Origin: Punica granatum
Lineage: Eukaryota; Streptophyta; Magnoliopsida; Myrtales; Lythraceae
Assembly (NCBI RefSeq): GCF_007655135.1
Contig: NC_045127.1
Coordinates: forward strand, 23,354,199 to 23,418,198
Length of the DNA stretch: 64,000 nt
Direction of reading: 5' to 3'
Shown: piece after piece, positions 58,977-64,000 of the stretch
Numbering within the stretch: position 1 is the first letter of the stretch
How the letters are laid out: each line of letters opens with the position of its first letter
The notes under the pieces: model-generated
Database searches by the model: none
Seen by the model: only the letters and a program-made list of their open reading frames with translations
What the model was told of the DNA's origin: nothing
Translations under genes and position numbers: made by a program

Positions 58977-61900
58977 TCATAGCGTACCGAATTTGGACAA
59001 GGCGGACTGGAACTGGTCCAAGAAGGCCTGCGATGAAGTCTGATCGTCTGCTTTGATCTTAATCTGTGATTTAGAGTTTGATATGTTGATTATACACTCC
59101 ACCAGGAAATTGGACAGTTCTTCCAATTTCTGGGCAAAGAAGAAGAACTTGAAGTTTGGGGATTGGCCTCCCGATGCGATGCAATGGATGGAGTGGCCCT
59201 GCATGTGCCTTATGAGGGCCTGTGGTGCTGTTAGGGCTGCAATTCCTTGAGGACTAACAGGAAGTTCCTGCACCATATGAGAATCTCATATTATAATTGG
59301 ATACGGAAAAAATTGAAAACAAATTGAGACGATACACAATGAACGAGAAAATGCTAATAAAAAGAGCTGGCAACTTTAACAGATCACAATGTATGACTTG
59401 CACCAGGCACAGGGTTACTGATATCAACCCAAATTCAACACGAAACGAACCTAGTTATCTAGAAAGAGACACAATCACCTGTTCTAGAAATAAACAAGAG
59501 TCATAAGTGAATGGAAATTTTCATATATTTCAATTACATGAAACTGAAATGGAAATAAACAGGTTATAAATATGTACTCTAGGCCAAAAAGTTATCTATC
59601 TATATATAGATAGGAGGGGGCATTGGCTCATCTTGGAAAGCGAAATATTTCCTCTCCTCCCAAAAGGTCGAGAGCTCAATCACATGACTAAAATTAAGAA
59701 TAAAAATGGAGTCAGTGCATGACAGCCAAATATGGAAAACCTAAACAGTGTCCATAAGGTTCTTACGAACGAGTATCTTATTTGTATTGGCATCAACAAT
59801 TATTCTTCTGTAAAACATGAGTTCTCAAATACAATTTCCCAGTGCAGGTATATTTGGTAAAAGCATATAAGAAAGAATATGTATGTCATAGTTCATCTTT
59901 ATCGAGAAAATACTGAAAACCCCAGTACAGATCAGTTCTCTTCAGTTAGTGTACAGAAAGGGAAAGGAGAAAATAAGGATAATCTTTAAAAAGTTCCTTA
60001 GGGACACCCGGTAGCATAAACTAATTAATAACACAATTATTTCAATAGATATTCGCTCACGTTTAACATAAGCTCAACAAATAGCCAACAGACAGCCAAA
60101 ATATGCAAGGATGAAATCACTAACCTGAGATAAAGATATAGATAACTGGCGCCACTTCTGCTGGAAAGTTCCCGGATCCAAGATAGCCTTGGAATTGAGA
60201 CTCAAAGGAGGAGGAGGAGCTGGCATAGGTGTGGTTGATAAACCTAGACCAAGAAGATCGTCTATGGCCAAGCTAGGAGAGGCTTGACGAGGTAAAGCAG
60301 GTTCTAAAGTCACTAGATCGGTCGACGTTTGCGAAGCAGAAAGAGATGCAGATGAATCATATGAAGGAGCACTGTAGGCAGAGCCATTGTTAGTTGGAAC
60401 CCTAACATCTTCCTTCTCCGAAGTGCTTAAGAGGAGGTCCTTGTCATTGGCCTCGACCTGCTGCACTGGAACACAATTATCTATGGACTCTGCCCCAATA
60501 GATAAGTTACCAAGTTCGTCTGAAAACTCAAACGGCCCGCGATGCTCCTTGTCAGTAAACATATAAGATGGCTGTAATCGAAACACAAGAAAGCAACATT
60601 AAAACCTTGACTTAACATCCTCTTGTAAGTCGCAAGTCAAAATAATCAATCAATGCAACAGTAACTTCACTGACATAATCCGATGTGCCAAATAAAGCAG
60701 TTTTAAGAAAAGCTGCACTGGCAGATCTGCCTGAAATTTTTCCTATCAGTAAAGATATAAGATGGCTGTAATCGAAACACAAAAAAGCAACATTAAAACC
60801 TTGACTTAACATCCTCTTGTAAGTCGCAAGTCAAAATAATCAATCAATGCAACAGTAACTTCACTGACATAATCCGATGTGCCAAATAAAGCAGTTTTAA
60901 GAAAAGCTGCACTGGCAGATCTGCTTGAAATTTTTCCTATCACATTGCATAGAGCTATACTTTAGAACCCAACTCAGGAATTTAGGGCAATCAAATTTGA
61001 CAGTTAAGTTTTGCAGAATACCAGGGACAGAAATAATATTATATCAAATAGTAACATCAAAAAATATATATCGGCGACTGATCCAAAGATTCATTGAAGT
61101 GGGCTGGGTGGTTAGGGTTTATGAATTGGATCCAAAAGACTAACAATCAGTCTATTCTCTTATCATGATAAATCATGATTGATGGGAGCACCTTTCCCTC
61201 CAGATAGGTCCAGGAATGAAATTATTTAATGCTTCCTTTATGATAATTAAATGAGAAATGAGTACAAAGCCTTCACAGAAAGCTGCAACCCAGATAAACT
61301 TTTTCACATACACATAGAGGAGAGGAGAAAGAAAAATGGAGGACAGTCTTCTCCTGAACATTGGCATTCAAAGAAACCAAAAAATAAAAAAAAGGAAAAG
61401 AGATTTCATTACCTTTTGGTACACAACAGAGAGACTATTGAACTCATCAAAAATGCGGTCTTTGATTTCGCTGCTCTGAGAATCTGCAAAAACGGAAACA
61501 GCTTGCTTTGGTGGGTTAACTACACGTTCTGCTGTAGAAACATTGAATTGCAGAAGCCTGTAGTAGAACAAGGCTCTGTCATGAACGTCCTGCAGTTAGA
61601 CACTGCGATCAGATATCCAGTTCAAAATTTCTCTCTGCAATTACGCAGGTACGATTTGACAAAATGACATAATCCCACCTGGTGAAAATCACCAAGGCCA
61701 GCAGCCAACGCTGCCCCAAGGGCCTTTTGCGTCTCTGGTGGCCTTTTGAAGAAGCACTTCATTACCGCTGTTAGAAGATGAAGACGAACCTGGACAAGGA
61801 AAGTCGCAATAATCCACAAATTTAATGACAATAAAGTTCAGGCAGAACATGATTTCAGTGTCTGAAGATACAAATATTGATCAGGTATAAGAAGACAGCA

Positions 61901-64000
61901 TTTGGTAGCAAGAGTGATATAATAACAAATATTATTTTGTTTTTCATAAAATGACGATAAAAGAATTAAACCTAACACTAAACAGATATACATATGAATT
62001 ACAAGAAACAGCATAAAAAATACTTTTCATTATCCAAATTGACAATACATCGTCAGTATTGATGTGATCATCAAGTTTACAACTCATAATATTTTGTCCT
62101 TAGGCACTGAGATAAGCAGAAATCAGCATCCCTCACACAAGAGATAGCACATCAAGCTCATGTGGGGGGGTGGGGGAAGAAAGAAAAAAAAGAGGAGAAT
62201 TATAATAAAAATAAGTGTGCGCTAGAAGCATTTCATCCTTATTTTGCTTGTAGATGGTATAAAATGTATTGTTTTTGGACAAAGCGGTCATTGGCATTTG
62301 GATGCTACCTATTCCTTCATATTTAATATAATTAACTCTTTGAAATCCTTTTAACTTTCTTCTTTTCTCTTTTGTCTGTATTATTTTGCGTGTGTTTGCT
62401 ACCTCTTGGTGATTAAATAATACAACTCAAACCTTCATTGTTAATGAAAAGGGAAAAAAAAATTTTGAAGCGACAATACCAGAAGAAGCTTTAACTACCT
62501 CGGGAGAATGCTCATCATCCCAATTTTCAGCTAAGCTTTCCAATATATAAGGAGCATCCTGCATGTCTTGAGAATACTCCCCCAACATCCATATAAGAGC
62601 TGCCTTTGCTTTGGGCTCCTGAACATTCTTACTACTGATATTTCCAACAACGGCAATGCAATCTTGGCTCCACTGGGGATATTTTCTTAGCAAATCTTTT
62701 ACTAAAACCTGAATAGAAGCAAAATTTGTATCAGTTAGGCCATTAAAAGCAACAAGTTCAACAGTTCATGGAACTGTCTTTCTTTATATGTAGAAATTAT
62801 TAAAACGAATATTTACTCGGGCACCTGAGTACAATAGGTAACTGCAGAACCACGATCAACACAATGACAAGCCGAAATTAATATTTACCAATGTTTCAGC
62901 AGTCACATAGTCCTTTTCCATTTCAAGAAATTGAAGGAGCCTGTCCACAATTGCATTGACATCATATTGCTGAAGTGCAATCTTTCCGACAGCTCGAATG
63001 GATTCTCTGGCGATAGGTATGTCAACATTTGCAGCATACTCACATAACTCCGTTACTGAAATAATCTCAAGAAAGTCGAAGAAAGGAATTAACATAGACT
63101 CTTCTCTCTTCTCTAAACATAAAACAAGAATAATTGCCTACATATTTCATTTTCAGCAAATATTTTCAAAATCATCCATTTACTAGGAAGTGCTTAAATT
63201 GCATGTTGTAGAGTGATTGAGGGATATGCTCACCAATTTCATAGGTGTTACTCTCATTTGCAACCACTGTAAGCATTTCAAGCTTCAACTTCTTGACATA
63301 GAATGATTCATTGTACTGGCAGTAGAAATGTTTGTAGTCTGAAGAAAATAAAACTGGTGCACGCATCACCAACAGATGCAGATGACTCAAAACTGCATAA
63401 GATTGCTCAGGACTGCCGGAGCTCACTAGGGTTAGCAGAGGAGCTTTAATACGTTCGTAGACCTAAACCCAAAAAAGTTTCAACAAGTTTAAAGGTAATA
63501 ATAGTGAATAATAACCATCCCTGCAACCAAATCAATATTTTTGGAATAGTTAAGTGACAAGAAGTACAAACTGAGATAATTCGAAACAACACAAAAGGGG
63601 CAGATTATCAACAAAGACTTAAATATACTCCTATGGAATCATGCTCTGACCTTAGTAATTATCAACTATAGGAAATGAAATATTTGAGTATCCAGGGGCT
63701 CACATAACAATCACAACCATGAAACAACTGCTTTAAGATTTCACCAATATTATAACATTTAAAAGTTAAATGGCTTTAGGAAAAGAAAATTGTACTCAAT
63801 AATTGCGTATATCATAATTTAAGATTTCTGTGATAGATATATCATATCTTAAGATTAACAAAGCTAGATTAAGCACCTGTTGATGAACATCTGTCATGGA
63901 CAAGGTCAACTGCAGAAACACCTTGATAGTAGCTAATACAACAGCACCGTTTGCATGCTGAAGTCTGTCCTCAAGGAGATTCATGATGTCAAAGATTTCA
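58977..64000 (-). CDS. AP4B: AP-4 complex subunit beta (beta-adaptin-like); 5' part outside the window
   Basis: Minus-strand exons: 63877..>64000, 63234..63462, 62889..63055, 62499..62708, 61679..61789, 61413..61589, 60125..60571 and 58977..59267 (stop TGA 58977-58979). All junctions are GT..AG and in frame. The N-terminal part visible is the adaptin trunk of alpha-helical repeats (FDIMNLLEDRLQHANGAVVL, LSHLHLLVMRAPVLFSSD, ARESIRAVGKIALQQYDVNA, KAKAALIWMLGEYSQDMQDA). A hinge rich in S, P and D follows in the 447-nt exon, with SPSLAIDDLLGLGL. The last exon is the C-terminal platform domain (LIRHMQGHSIHCIASGGQSP, FKFFFFAQKLEELSNFLVEC). This layout and the short hinge fit AP-4 beta better than the AP-1/2 type. 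AP-4 forms a coat at the trans-Golgi for vacuolar cargo sorting. Start and first exons lie beyond base 64000. Confidence 0.93.
60553..60940. repeat. 194-bp tandem duplication across an exon-intron border of the AP-4 beta gene
   Basis: 60553-60746 and 60747-60940 are direct copies differing at only a few sites (for example C at 60560 against G at 60754). The lower copy holds the true 3' splice site (exon starts at 60571) and the first exon bases. The upper copy therefore brings a second identical acceptor (GATTACAG) about 194 bp upstream within the intron. The high identity points to a recent event. Confidence 0.92.

Noticed and set aside
60612..60812. 66-codon minus-strand frame as an extra AP-4 exon
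   Set aside because: It lies in the 194-bp tandem duplication within an intron. Skipping it joins YQK to PSYMFTDKEH in frame as expected.
1..64000. CRISPR array, bacterial operon, phage or organelle insertion
   Set aside because: No spacer-repeat array, no operon structure and no recognisable plastid or mitochondrial gene block. All recognisable genes are plant nuclear genes with introns.

Overview
This is nuclear DNA from a flowering plant, most likely a eudicot. The protein-coding genes are split by GT..AG introns and match plant families (TauE/SafE transporter, chloroplast rhomboid RBL11, AP-4 beta-adaptin). The spacers are AT-rich and full of plant transposon debris: Ty1/copia, Ty3/gypsy, L1-type LINEs, MITEs and TRIMs. 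I cannot name the species from the sequence alone. I found no unknown multi-gene system. The interest lies in genome dynamics: nested insertions, one rearranged retrotransposon, and a duplicated gene with embedded tRNA genes.

Layout. 1-3765 (-): 5' part of a TauE/SafE gene and its promoter. 3.8-19.2 kb: gene-free spacer with four copies of one MITE family, three TRIM elements and a 69-bp tandem repeat. 19.2-31.9 kb: nested retrotransposons. A 5'-truncated LINE (A) was hit by a near-full-length LINE (B), which later received a copia element, a MULE-type MITE and a large solo-LTR-like insert. 31.9-34.7 kb: spacer with a fifth MITE and a GC-richer block. 34.7-38.2 kb (+): intact seven-exon RBL11-like rhomboid gene (304 aa, exons sum to 915 nt) with an antisense tRNA-Cys in intron 1. 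38.2-53.0 kb: degenerate gypsy element and other repeats. 53.0-57.8 kb (+): second copy of the rhomboid segment, with a dead gene and its own antisense tRNA-Cys. 58.0-64.0 kb (-): 3' part of an AP-4 beta gene.

The three gene families share no pathway. TauE/SafE is a membrane transporter family, RBL11 is a plastid envelope rhomboid, and AP-4 beta is a trans-Golgi adaptor subunit. Gene models come from hand-reading splice sites and frame continuity. Every internal junction given keeps the reading frame, but none has transcript support here. TE boundaries marked approximate were judged by eye.
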